A stretch of 64,000 nucleotides of DNA from Lingula anatina (Eukaryota > Brachiopoda > Lingulata > Lingulida > Lingulidae). This document shows positions 37,801-47,556 of this stretch, in pieces (position 1 is the stretch's first letter; every line of letters starts with the position of its first letter). Both the position numbers and the translations under genes were made by a program. Location: NCBI RefSeq assembly GCF_001039355.2, contig NW_019774825.1, positions 349,537-413,536 on the forward strand. Direction: 5' to 3'. The notes beneath the pieces were generated by a model that saw only the letters and a program-made list of their open reading frames with translations, had not been told where the DNA came from and made no database searches.

Positions 37801-40047
37801 GCACCCCCTCCCCCACCCCCAGTGAGAAATACCCCTCCCCCACCCCCTCCCACAAGGAACGCGGCCAGGACTTCAGGAATAGTAAATGATGGTATGTGCC
37901 ATGGGTAATACAATAATGTAATATAATGTTATCCTAGACAAGTAATAGCTGTTAGTCCCACTAGCCTGTATTGTAAAGAGTATGGACAGATGTCTTTAGT
38001 ACTTGAGACCCCCATATTAAAATTATCATGTTTTTATTTAGTAACAAGTTTTGTATGTAAAATAATTGTTTGGTTGGAGTAAGTTAGTAAACAGATGAAC
38101 AACTTCCAGATAGTCCTGATCTTTGCCTGGATTCCTAAACAAATGATAGTCAAGTTGAATGCTTAAAAATTATTTTCCAGACTTTGAATCCCGGTTTGAG
38201 TTCCACAATATCAATGTGCTTCCACCTCCAGAGCCTTTCCAGAAAGTTACGCGTACCTATCCTAGTAAAAACCCAAGGAATCCTGGTAGGTATCCCAGCT
38301 TGCATTGGGGTTTCATTATTAGGAATTTGTCCCGACTAAAGGTTTTCAACCAAAATAACATTTTAGAACTTTGGCACATTGTGATAGCATCTTGACGCAG
38401 AATGCATGAAAGCTAAATTCTTTATATATATAATTCTCTATAATTTTTTTTTTATTCTGTTATGTGGGCCTTTTATGTAATCTTTAAGGGGGGGGGGGCA
38501 AGAAAATTAAAACATCAGATTGACAAAGAAAGTTTGCGACATTGTAGGTTTTAAATATTGCATTGCCTGAGGCTGAAATATAGGCACAATTTTTTAACAT
38601 AAAAAAATTACCTTTATTTCAAGTGAGTGCTTTGCTGCTGTACTATATTTAAGTAGTTTGCTCTGCGATCTATTTACTTACTGTGTACCGTATTTATGTT
38701 TCACTGTGAATCACTTCAGACTTCTCTGCATGTACTGCTCTCTGTGACTGCTTGTACTTGGATAACATTTAGGCCTTTTTTCTGTACGATTTAACTGCTT
38801 CTGTTCTGAAAATGTTTGAGTGATGGTAATTGCTCATCAGATTTGGACAAAATTAAAGATTTTCACCAAGAAATCTTTTGTTCATGATATTTAAAAGTGT
38901 GTATACAATTTTTTTTTTAAAGTTAGTTGACTTTGTGAAAAATTATAAATAAACCCTTGACAAGTATGAAACTTTCAATTCAGGGTTTGATTTTGATCCC
39001 TCAGATACAGGTATATGTGAAATGCTCTCTTGTTTTGGTGCATAAAATAAATGTTTTTCTGACTTCCTCGTGTGTATTCCTTGCTTTTTGTCTTCAAGCT
39101 TTGTTTTACACTCTAATGTTGCTTACTTTTTTGTAATTAATTGTAAAGAACTTCTAGTCAAATGCCACTTCTTTAACATATAAGCTTTAACATTTTATCC
39201 CCTCCCCCTTCTTCTTTTTTTTTTTTTTTTTTTTCAACTTTTTCTTGTTTTGTATCACACATTCATTGGCTGTTTTGTGTTTCTTTTTGCTTTGAATTCA
39301 AATAACTTCTTCACCTTCTTTGTGTTTGGCATACTGATATCATGCTAACCTTTGCCATAGGCTTCTGTATTGAAAATCTGCTTCACAAAATGCATGGTTG
39401 GATTTGAAAAGTGATTTAATTTGAACACGATCAGTGGTAGCAAATGCATACATCTTCCTGCTACTTAAATATATGTGCTCACTATCTCTGAATGCAAAAG
39501 AAAGAAAGGAGAAGAAAATACAACCTGTGTCCTTGGGGTTTGCCTGTTTGCATTAAATATGCAAAATTACCCATGTATGATGATTGAATACAAACCAACA
39601 TTATGTCATGGGTTTGGGTTGAGCTGACATTTGAGGATGGACATTGATAAATGGGGGGGTGGGGGTATCTTCTTGTTGGTTTTGATTATAAATGTTCATA
39701 AATTTGCATTACAAATTGTATGTTGATTGATGATTGATGACCCATTTTGGAATTAAAAAAGAAACCATTTTAATTTTAGGATATTTTTTTCTTGTTTGTT
39801 TTAATTCTATATCATATAGGGCAAAAAAAAATGGATCAGAGTGATGTAAACTTTACCAAAGATGAAATTTTTTTAGTTGAATTTTCTTAAACTGATTTAG
39901 ACAATATCAGTAATAATAAAATTTCAAGACCTGTTGGAAAAGTAGCAAATTATGGTCTTTGTCTGTAACATTGAATATTTAAATATACCTCTTTATTTTA
40001 CAGCAAACATGAGACAACAAGCTCCACCACCTCCTCCTCCTCGATAG
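28654..40047 (+). CDS. WIPF: WIP/verprolin-family WAS/WASL-interacting protein, 7 coding exons (join 28654-28861, 29886-30047, 31756-31971, 34300-34437, 36899-37891, 38181-38285, 40004-40047)
   Basis: The joined frame gives 621 residues and a TAG stop. Family knowledge: WIP proteins bind actin through a WH2 motif and hold WASP/N-WASP in a stable complex that controls Arp2/3 actin assembly in the cytoplasm. Seen here: a proline start MPPPPPPPPG; a WH2 motif at about residues 41-63 with LKKT at 52-55 and the family sequence KKTVTNDRSAP; a Gly-rich stretch ending GLGGLFAGGMPKLR (196-241); a polyproline region (242-572); the WH1-binding segment with ESRFEFH and LPPPEP (573-607); and a tail APPPPPPR. 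All introns have AG/GT borders and all are phase 1. Human WIP is about 503 residues; the excess comes from exons 3 and 4 and a longer polyproline part. Which vertebrate paralogue (WIPF1, 2 or 3) is closest cannot be told, and this may be a single pre-duplication gene. The start ATG follows a good acceptor by 31 bases. Confidence 0.9.
29333..29593 (+). mobile_element. MITE family B, copy in WIPF intron 2
   Basis: Well preserved. The left end TTTCCCATAGACACC and right end GGTGTCTATGGGAATGTG are inverted copies, and inner arms ATCCAACTCTGCAGTGACTC and GAGTCCCCACAAAGTTAAAT also pair. No coding frame. Confidence 0.6.
29886..30047 (+). other. WIPF: WIPF exon 3, extra segment after WH2
   Basis: Acceptor CTTCACATAG ends at 29885; donor G|GTACTG follows 30047. 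It encodes about residues 70-123, including MTPKGALKPFS and KPVKPPVPWMQRKS. The frame is open and phase 1 to phase 1. The KPVKPPVPW stretch could be an SH3 ligand (inference). Vertebrate WIP passes from the WH2 to the Gly-rich region without a clear counterpart. The donor departs from GTAAGT at positions +4 to +6, so inclusion may be variable. Confidence 0.75.
31190..31535. repeat. Contig-end overlap 3 (about 172 bases twice around N at 31362)
   Basis: ACAAACATTGAGAAAATTAA starts at 31190 and again at 31363. A few substitutions distinguish the copies. In WIPF intron 3, not touching exon 4. Confidence 0.85.
31756..31971 (+). other. WIPF: WIPF exon 4, Pro/Ser/Lys-rich candidate cassette exon
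   Basis: Acceptor AAAATTTCAG ends at 31755 and a weak donor G|GTACCC follows 31971, giving 72 symmetric codons (residues 124-195). Content is basic and proline/serine-rich (KPPTSEKPSIPVKPP), then a more structured tail with YSESDLARMADSGLYP. Composition fits WIP and the phase matches both neighbours exactly. If the donor is not used, the frame continues 22 codons to a TAA at 32037-32039, which would give a short isoform ending just after the WH2 region and lacking the WASP-binding end. I do not recognise the DLARMADSG part. Confidence 0.65.
33140..33376 (+). mobile_element. MITE family B, copy in WIPF intron 4
   Basis: Contains TTCCATAGACATCACCAGTC at the left, ATTTTCTGTATTTAACTTAA in the core and GCATTCAACCAGAGTCCCTG at the right. 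Diverged relative of the copy at 29333. Confidence 0.5.
34300..34437 (+). other. WIPF: WIPF exon 5, Gly-rich segment
   Basis: Acceptor CTCTATTACAG ends at 34299; strong donor A|GTGAGT follows 34437. It encodes residues 196-241: a glycine run, then GGAPSGLGGLFAGGMPKLRP, which matches the family hallmark after the WH2 motif. A MITE-like inverted repeat lies only about 25 bases into the following intron. Confidence 0.9.
34463..34661. mobile_element. MITE family C: foldback element beside WIPF exon 5
   Basis: A long inverted repeat with about 80-base arms: left GCATTCACAACCAGTTGATC then AACAGATCCACAAATCAAA; right TTTGATCTGCGAATCTGTTA then GATCAACTTTGGTTGTGAAT. It starts about 25 bases after the exon 5 donor, so the unspliced RNA could form a hairpin next to the 5' splice site. 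Confidence 0.65.
35841..36465. repeat. Contig-end overlap 4 (about 312 bases twice around N at 36153)
   Basis: ATCTCATGATCTATCACAAT starts at 35841 and at 36154; the copies end at AATCCAA. In WIPF intron 5. Confidence 0.9.
36899..37891 (+). other. WIPF: WIPF exon 6, long polyproline exon
   Basis: Acceptor ATCTTTCCAG ends at 36898; donor G|GTATGT follows 37891. The 993 bases encode residues 242-572 with more than a dozen runs of four to seven prolines in contexts such as APPPPPP, PGPPPPPARS and RNTPPPPPPTRNA. These are candidate sites for profilin, SH3 domains (Nck, cortactin class) and EVH1 domains by family analogy. The antisense strand is open for long stretches only because proline codons read as glycine or arginine codons there; it is not a gene. 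Confidence 0.92.
38181..38285 (+). other. WIPF: WIPF exon 7, WASP/N-WASP WH1-binding segment
   Basis: Acceptor TTATTTTCCAG ends at 38180; donor G|GTAGGT follows 38285. It encodes residues 573-607. Recognisable elements are ESRFEFHNI, LPPPEPF, and TYPSKNPRN, in the order known from the WIP peptide that wraps around the WH1 domain of N-WASP. This is the best single piece of evidence for the gene's identity. Confidence 0.93.
40004..40047 (+). other. WIPF: WIPF exon 8, last coding exon and stop
   Basis: Acceptor TTTATTTTACAG ends at 40003. The 44 bases complete an alanine codon and encode NMRQQAPPPPPPR, then TAG at 40045-40047. Vertebrate members also end in a short Pro-rich tail with terminal arginine. 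Confidence 0.85.
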
Positions 40048-42620
40048 TATCGATCATGTGGCTGTCATGTGAAGATCATGTGACATAGGACTTAAGTCTT
40101 GTGTGTTGGCGGTGAAAAACGAACTGATGCTCATAATTCAAAATGGATGCACTGCATAAAGATATTTTATATTGCTGGGAAACTAGCAAAGACATGGGGT
40201 TTCATGGGAATAGGGAATGTGGAATCAGTCAAGTGGACAAATTGAGACAAAAGCAGAAAACTAAGAAGATAATGAAGGAAAAATTCAATTAAATAAAATG
40301 GATCAAAACAACTAGATACAAGATATGTAGAATGGTTTGGTTTAAATGAAACTGAAACCAAAATATTGGAAATTGAAGTAAGGCCAATGAGTGTGAACAA
40401 ATACAGAGGAAACGAGGGAATAGTACATATATAAATATATATATGTAAAATGAAAGAACATCTTAAGATGCAGAATTGAATGATTTAGTATAACTGAAAA
40501 AATGAGGCAGATGAGGGACATGAGGAGGAAATTATTTATTTAAGATATAATCACTCTTTTTATGATGACCAACTTTTTGTCAGTATTGGAAGACTTGGGG
40601 TTGAAGGTAAAATACTAATAATAAATCTTTAGTAGATATGTGCGGAACAGGGCAACCCCTACTGTGTACGAAAGAAATATACATGTTACACACCCATGAA
40701 AAATGCTTTTCAGCAGGTGAGTGTCATCTTACTCCAATACACTTGTGTGTAGATGGCGCTTTCCCAAGACAGGCTTAAACTAACTTGCAACGACTGAAAT
40801 GGAAAATTACACAGGCAATTTAATGTGAGCACAACAATGTATTGCCATAGATTGTGATTTTGATATTTTGAGCAACTCCTGATTCTGCTGATTGTAAATT
40901 AGTTTTCTTTTTTCGTAAGTGGCTTATATAGAAATGGACATAATAATGGAACAGTATTTTCTGTGCCTCAGTCTTCCGTTGCTGCAAGACCTATAAAAAA
41001 CAAATCAGAACAGCTTCTAAGTCTTAAGATTTGTCAAGTCTACCAGTTTGTGTCAATTTGATATTTAAAGGAGAATTGCTGCAAATTAATATTAACCTTT
41101 TATCAAAGACATTGACAAACACTTTTTTTTTTTTTTTTTTTACTCAGGACTTAAATTTTGCTTGTTTGGGTGGGTCTTGGTGGCTTTGAATAACTATAGG
41201 TCATGAACAGTGTCCAACAAAGTAGTTTGTTGTATTAATTTTCCATTTTTTTCAATAAAAACCTACCTGTAGTTGCTACAGTGTCCGTCACAGGTATTCA
41301 AGGTTATCAAAATATGTGCACTAAGTTTATCACATAGTGCATACAGGGCACCTGAAAACATATTGAAAGATTTGTCAGGAGTGCACAGACTTGGAAGCCT
41401 CTTGATCGGTGTCAAGGTCATCTGAGCTGTTGGATTGCCTGACACACTACTAAATTAAATCATGTCATGGTGTATTGCATCAATATTATTGTGTGTTCAC
41501 ACACAGGATAATCCAAAGTAAGACGGGCAGGTGTGATAACTGTGATCATAATGGATGTATAGATATCTTTTCATGAACTTAGATAAGATTAAGTTCTCAA
41601 CAATTTAATTATGTTTCCCAAGTAATGGTTATAGATATATTACATGATGAATAAATGTTTAAATAAATTGTATACTGTACCAGAAGGTGTGTCAGGTCAT
41701 GTTTGGAGTTATAGGTTTCTGCCGTCTATATAGGTATAGGAGACGGTGACACACCTTGAGATATGGTCACTTAAAGGTGTAGGGCAAGATTACTTCAGGA
41801 CTGGCAAAGATTTAAACTGTCTTGTTGAGCTGGATAAAAAGACCTCATCGAAAAAATGAACTGACAGTATACAAATGTCATCAAAATCCACATTCCTGGA
41901 CCAAATGTGCATTAATTGTAAGAATGTATAAACTTCCCTTTGTGGCACCTCACATAATTTATATGTAATGTAATATATATAGATTGGTAAATGTGGAAGG
42001 GATTGGAGCTCCTGAAATCCTGATTGGATTCTTATCAAAATCTGGGTACATGATATCAAGATGCTCAGTATTGAAAATGGGGTTAGAACGAAAGGTGACT
42101 CTGCTACTTGCCAAAGCGCCATTACTGCATTGGTGTAATTTTTTCCTTTACTGTTTGGAAGGTATATCTTGAAATATATTTGTTGAATTTATAAAAAAAC
42201 AGTACAAGTCCTAAAATTCACTGAGAGATTTGCATACTCTCAATGAGAGAAACAAGACTTAACCTCATCTGTTCCTTGGGACACCAATGATGAGTTTTGT
42301 TGGGTAACATTTTTCTTTCAAAATGTTCTTTGTATTACAGCAAGGGTTAGATTAATGGCATTGTGAAAAAAAAATAGATGTATTATGATAAGTTTTGGCA
42401 GAAGCGTCTGTTCTTGCCTTGATGAAGTACAAATTAGAAAAGAAAACAGTTGAAACAAAACTATATCATATGTGGCAGAATAATGCCTCGTTCAATTTTG
42501 CTGCAATTGTATGATTATTTTCCCTAACAAAATGGATCTTGAAGACACTGTATATTAAGTGTCTGTTAGATGGAGAGGACTTAAATTGTTGAAAATAAAT
42601 GATATTATTATACCATAGTG
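40048..42620 (+). other. WIPF 3' untranslated region and downstream DNA
   Basis: There is no convincing reading frame. Candidate polyadenylation signals AATAAA are at 41254-41259 and 42594-42599; the second is followed within about 30 bases by a T/G-rich stretch (TGTTGTCTTTC). Where the transcript ends cannot be decided by reading. A T run lies near 41123-41140. Confidence 0.3.
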
Positions 42621-43091
42621 TTGTCTTTCTTGTAGTATTCCTTTAAAGAGTATGATGGTAAGGATGGGTTCATATGTACAGTTCATAATCTTTAAAATGG
42701 CATATTGTTGGAGAGAGATATCATAATGATTTATGAAATCGGCTTATCTAAGATACTTATATTATTTTCAAAAACAATATAAATATTTTTTTCTTTACTT
42801 TGTGTTCGGGTTGTATGCTCGGCTGTCTAGAATGGTATAGGCTTGGATGCATTTCATTAAAATTGGGCATACACTCCCTCAGAAAATGGGCTGTTTTTTA
42901 TTGGTATATTTTCGACTAAGAAAACCAGAATATGTAGCTCTTCTGTGTACATATTATTTGATAACACTGCCTATAAAAGATACAAAATCATAATGTCAAG
43001 CCATCATAGGCTCATTCTCTGTGAAAAATGGTTGAGGGTGCTAGAAAACTTAACAATTTTTCCTTAGTGGAAAAGTCCTGTAATGTGTCCC
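42621..43091. other. Intergenic DNA, nothing recognised
   Basis: AT-rich with no open frame of note and no repeat seen elsewhere in the window. Confidence 0.6.
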
Positions 43092-43189
43092 ACGGATAAT
43101 TAATTTAAAATTGGTAATATTGGGACTATAAGTTTTTCTTATTGTTTGTTGCTGTCATCACTGAGAACTTAGACACAATAAGTGGATAT

Positions 43190-43965
43190 AATCCTGTGAC
43201 ATATTATCCTCAAACCTACTGGAGTAATTTCAAAGACTTTTATTTAAAAATACAGTCTGAGTTCGAATAATAACTTGATTGGATTCATTTTCTTGAAGAG
43301 TAAGTAGAAAGTGCTTTTTCTCAGTGAACAGTCAGAATCGGTGATAATAAAATGTAGACCTTGACAAAAGGTGGATTAAAAGCACTACAAGCAACTAATA
43401 ATGCATTTTGGCAAAACATTATTGATTCTTTGAAATCCCAGTATAACCCCAGAAGAAGTCTATCACAACCATTTTGAAAAATCTCAAAAATTAAAATAAA
43501 TGAAAAAAGCTCTTTTCCATCAAAGATAGTGTAAAGATGGTATATTTTACATTAATGATATTATAAATGACGTTGAGAATTTCCTGTCTCTAGAGCAACT
43601 CAACGAAAAATTCGTAAAACTATCTCTACCCATCACATCATATGAAACAATTGACTCGTTTAAAAAAACTATCAAACTATCCTGATATTAAAAGAAAAAC
43701 TCCCCAAGGCCTTATAATATCACCAGATTAAAGTGTAGGTACATGATACGCGAATATTAAAAAAAGACATTGAAATAATGATAACTGGCAACTGATAGGT
43801 ATTTAGATCCCACTTTCAAGAAGCAGATGACATAAAACTGCAGACGCTTCAATTTAGAATAAAAATCATAGAATATTCTTTACTAATGTCTGTCTTATTG
43901 AAAATTTTAAAAAGAAACAGAACAGTGTGAATTTTGCAATACTGAAAGACATATTAATATGTGAT
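43190..43965 (+). mobile_element. L1/Tx1-like LINE ORF2 C-terminal remnant, plus strand
   Basis: Plus-strand frames, interrupted by stops and shifts, read ATNNAFWQNIIDSLKSQYNP (about 43395), CKDGIFYINDIINDVENF then LSLEQLNEKF (about 43530-43610), and LQTLQFRIKNHRI (about 43840). This order is typical of the region after the RT in L1/Tx1-type ORF2. It runs opposite to the neighbouring LINE. A copy with few differences is at 46130-46910. Confidence 0.55.
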
Positions 43966-44094
43966 TTGATATAAGATAGAATCTTCATTGTTATTTTCAA
44001 ATTTTGATTTCATATATAAACTGTTGTCCTTGAGAAATATTATGGATGGTTTTAGCTGTGTCACAATAATACAGTAATATTTTAAAGATTCGCC

Positions 44095-44370
44095 GTTCTT
44101 TGAGACCGATTTCCACAACAACTCCTCAATCAAAATGTGCCGTAGTCTGTACCTGTTGTAATTTGCATAACAATAAATCACGCATCACAGTGCGAGCTAT
44201 GCTCCTGGCTGGTCATTTGACAGCTAGACCTTGTAGCAAGATGACCTGCATTTATAGGTGTGGTGAAGTCACTGAGCCGAACACTTTCTTCATCGTTGAA
44301 GCTCGGACCCATTGTGTACACGTTTGGTGGAACCATATGGTTGAAGAAAAAATTTGTGAGTAAAATATCT
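44095..44370 (-). repeat. Dispersed repeat family D (left overlap copy)
   Basis: The minus strand reads GTGACTTCACCACACCTATA, then CATAGCTCGCACTGTGATGC and TTATTGTTATGCAAATTAC. The same order is found at 53340-53530 on the plus strand, diverged, and at 47035-47305 as the overlap copy. Its nature is unknown; it could be part of a longer retroelement. The short open frames inside are not conserved in the relative. Confidence 0.4.
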
Positions 44371-44635
44371 TCTGCTAGCGTTTACATGATTCGATAATGT
44401 GGTACATGTACAGTGCATATGTACAGGTCTGTATATGAAAATGTACGGTTTGCCTAAGTTTTCGCCCTTGCATGTTACAACGGTAGGTACCCATATCACA
44501 GGGTAAGGCCTCAAGTCGCCTGGTGTTTCAGACTGTAGTTGTTATAAATGTCCACACCCTGTCAAAACTTGTGCGTCCTCCGTTGCACCTTGTAGTGTAT
44601 GCATGTGGTTCCCATTTACGTGCAGTAAAGTTACC

Positions 44636-46034
44636 AAGTTTCAAGTTTTAAGTTTATTTCGTATTTCAGGCCTTCAGACCCAGAGTGCATAGTTCAAAAC
44701 TTTAGCTTATAGGATGGAACAAACGTTTTTATATAAATATGAAAATAAAGATATACACGAAGTCCACTTATCCAATGGCCTTGTTATAATTTTTTCTTAT
44801 TTGTTACAACGATATAAGTAAGCTGCCAATCATTTTATAAAGTCACTGTTTCCCGAAGAAATAGCATCTGTTACGGTCATTGTTTGTATATCTGGCATGT
44901 ACTGTTTTATTATTGTCTGTATATAATGTAATTCTTGTAGGACATGGATCTCGTTTTCGACATAACTACATGTATATCCTTTTGAAAAACAAGAGATACA
45001 TAATCTATTTTCTGCCTCTGTGCTGTTATAGCGTCCCTTTTCTACAATCATTGTACCCGGTAAATCGTGACTCGATATTCTAAATTTACACAAACATCTT
45101 CTGTGTTCAGCCACAGTAACAGTGAAAAGATATTCGTCAAGATCCTTTTAAACGTTCTAAGCTTCTCAGATTCGTGAATTTTGGCATATTAGTTTTGCTA
45201 ACTATAATGTCAGTTGCTTGAATAATTCTAAGAAACCTGTAACATTTTTACAACCTTGGTTTTTCCGTATGCGAGCTCTCGAATAGAGTAGTTGCTTAAC
45301 ATTACTTGCCCATGTTTTCCTACCACTTCTGTCAAGCTCTAACACTAGATTATAACATGCCCTTGGAACTGGAAAAAGTCTAACCCAATAATTATTATAT
45401 TTTGTATGATAATCTATATGTCGTTTCACTGGATATCTAATACTGCCGCTGTCCATGCACTGTCTGAAACTATGAGTAACCTTTTACAAAACTTCAAATG
45501 GACAGATTCTATCAAATCTGAGAATTCATAGTGTGATAATACAACTTCATCAAAATTATTTTGTAACAAATTCCGTTTTCATTGAGTACAATTACAGGAA
45601 GATTTATTAAATATATAATCGAAGTATAACCACCTATCCTTCAGGTAAAGGTGGGGTAAACAGATGAACAGGTAAACAGATATTTTATGAATATTTTTAG
45701 TGTGGTGGGTGGTGGGTAGTGGTCAAGCAATTAAAAGTGACAAATAGTCAAAGGGATACCTGGATAAGCGAGAAATTCTGTTTACCCCACCTCTTCCTAG
45801 AGATGCCCCTTGATTCAAGACTTACTCAATCAAGGGGGGAGTAATAAAGCAGTTAAAAGTAACAGTTAATTCATCAAAGGGTTACCTGGAGGTGTGAGAT
45901 CATTTGCTAACCCCACTTTACCTGGAGATATACTTTGATCAGATTTTTTATAAAATGTTCTGTATTTCTATTTCGAAAATTGTATGTACTTGCATGAACT
46001 CCATGAAAATAATTTGTTTAATAAAATTAATATT
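44636..46034 (-). mobile_element. Second copy of the LINE 3' half, cut off by the contig end
   Basis: Nearly identical to 47577-48983. Minus-strand frames include the post-RT region (LELDRSGRKTWASNV at about 45300-45350) and KFRISSHDLPG with NRLCISCFSKGY and VENEIHVL at 44830-45114. It stops at the N at 46035, so it lacks the YADD part seen further right. Most likely the same locus on another haplotype or overlapping contig. Confidence 0.65.
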
Positions 46035-46129
46035 NATGGATAATTAATTTAAAATTGGTAATATTGGGACTATAAGTTTTTCTTATTGTTTGTTGCTGTC
46101 ATCACTGAGAACTTAGACACAATAAGTGG

Positions 46130-46910
46130 ATATAATCCTGTGACATATTATCCTAAAACCTACTGGAGTAATTTCAAAGACTTTTATTTAAAAATACAGT
46201 CTGAGTTCGAATAATAACTTGATTGGATTCATTTTCTTGAAGAGTAAGTAGAAAGTGCTTTTTCTCAGTGAACAGTCAGAATCGGTGATAATAAAATGTA
46301 GACCTTGACAAAAGGTGGATTAAAAGCACTACAAGCAACTAATAATGCATTTTGGCAAAACATTATTGATTCTTTGAAATCCCAGTATAACCCCAGAAGA
46401 AGTCTATCACAACCATTTTGAAAAATCTCAAAAATTAAAATAAATGAAAAAAGCTCTTTTCCATCAAAGATAGTGTAAAGATGGTATATTTTACATTAAT
46501 GACATTATAAATGACGTTGAGAATTTCCTGTTATTAGAGCAACTCAACGAAAAATTCGTAAAACTATCTCTACCCATCACATCATATGAAACAATTGACT
46601 CGTTTAAAAAAAAACTATCAAACTATCCTGATATTAAAAGAAAAACTCCCCAAGGCCATATAATATCACCAGATTAAAGTGTAGGTACATGATACGCGAA
46701 TATTAAAAAAAGACATTGAAATAATGATAACTGGCAACTGATAGGTATTTAGATCCCACTTTCAAGAAGCAGATGACATAAAACTGCAGACGCTTCAATT
46801 CAGAATAAAAATCATAGAATATTCTTTACTAATGTCTATCTTATTGAAAATTTTAAAAAGAAACAGAACAGTGTGAATTTTGCAATACTGAAAGACATAT
46901 TAATATGTGA
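46130..46910 (+). mobile_element. Duplicate of the L1/Tx1-like remnant
   Basis: Same fragments as 43190-43965 with few substitutions and small indels. Belongs to the right-hand member of the overlap around the N at 46035. Confidence 0.55.
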
Positions 46911-47034
46911 TTTGATATATCTATCTTCATTGTTATTTTCAAATTTTGATTTCATATATAAACTTGTCCTTGAGAAATATTATGGATGGTTTTAGCTGTG
47001 TCACAATAATACAGTAATATTTTAAAGATTCGCC

Positions 47035-47305
47035 GTTCTTTGAGACCGATTTCCACAACAACTCCTCAATCAAAATGTGCCGTAGTCTGTACCTGTTGTA
47101 ATTTGCATAACAATAAATCACGCATCACAGTGCGAGCTATGCTCCTGGCTGGTCACTTGACAGCTAGACCTTGTAGCAAGATGACCTGCATTTATAGGTG
47201 TGGTGAAGTCACTGAGCCGAACACTTTCTTCAGCGTTGAAGCTCGGACCCATTGTGTACACGTTTGGTGGAACCATATGGTTGAAGAAAAAAATTTGTGA
47301 GTAAA
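47035..47305 (-). repeat. Dispersed repeat family D (right overlap copy)
   Basis: Near-identical to 44095-44370, with one extra A near the end that shifts the plus-strand frame, which argues against coding. Confidence 0.4.
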
Positions 47306-47556
47306 ATATCTTCTGCTAGCGTTTACATGATTCGATAATGTGGTACATTTACAGTGCATATGTACCTGTATATGAAAATGTACGGTTTGCGTAAGTTTTC
47401 GCCCTTGCATGTTACAACGGTAGGTACCCATATCACGGGTAAGGCCTCAAGTCGCCTGGTGTTTCAGACTGTAGTTGTTATAAATGTCCACACCCTGTCA
47501 AAACTTGTGCGTCCTCCGTTGCACCTTGTAGGGTATGGTTCCCATTTACGTGCAGT

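Larger units (their letters stand above)
43092..46034. repeat. Left copy of contig-end overlap 5 (N at 46035)
   Basis: About 2.94 kb, repeated from 46036 to about 48983 with few differences. Contains the L1-like remnant, repeat D and the LINE 3' half. Confidence 0.88.

Noticed and set aside
37179-37913. Gly-rich and Arg-rich minus-strand frames under the polyproline exon
   Set aside because: CC-rich proline codons read backwards give Gly and Arg codons, so open antisense frames are expected by composition.
44830-45456. Apparent small genes on the minus strand
   Set aside because: They are fragments of a decayed LINE post-RT region, interrupted by stops and shared with the overlap copy.
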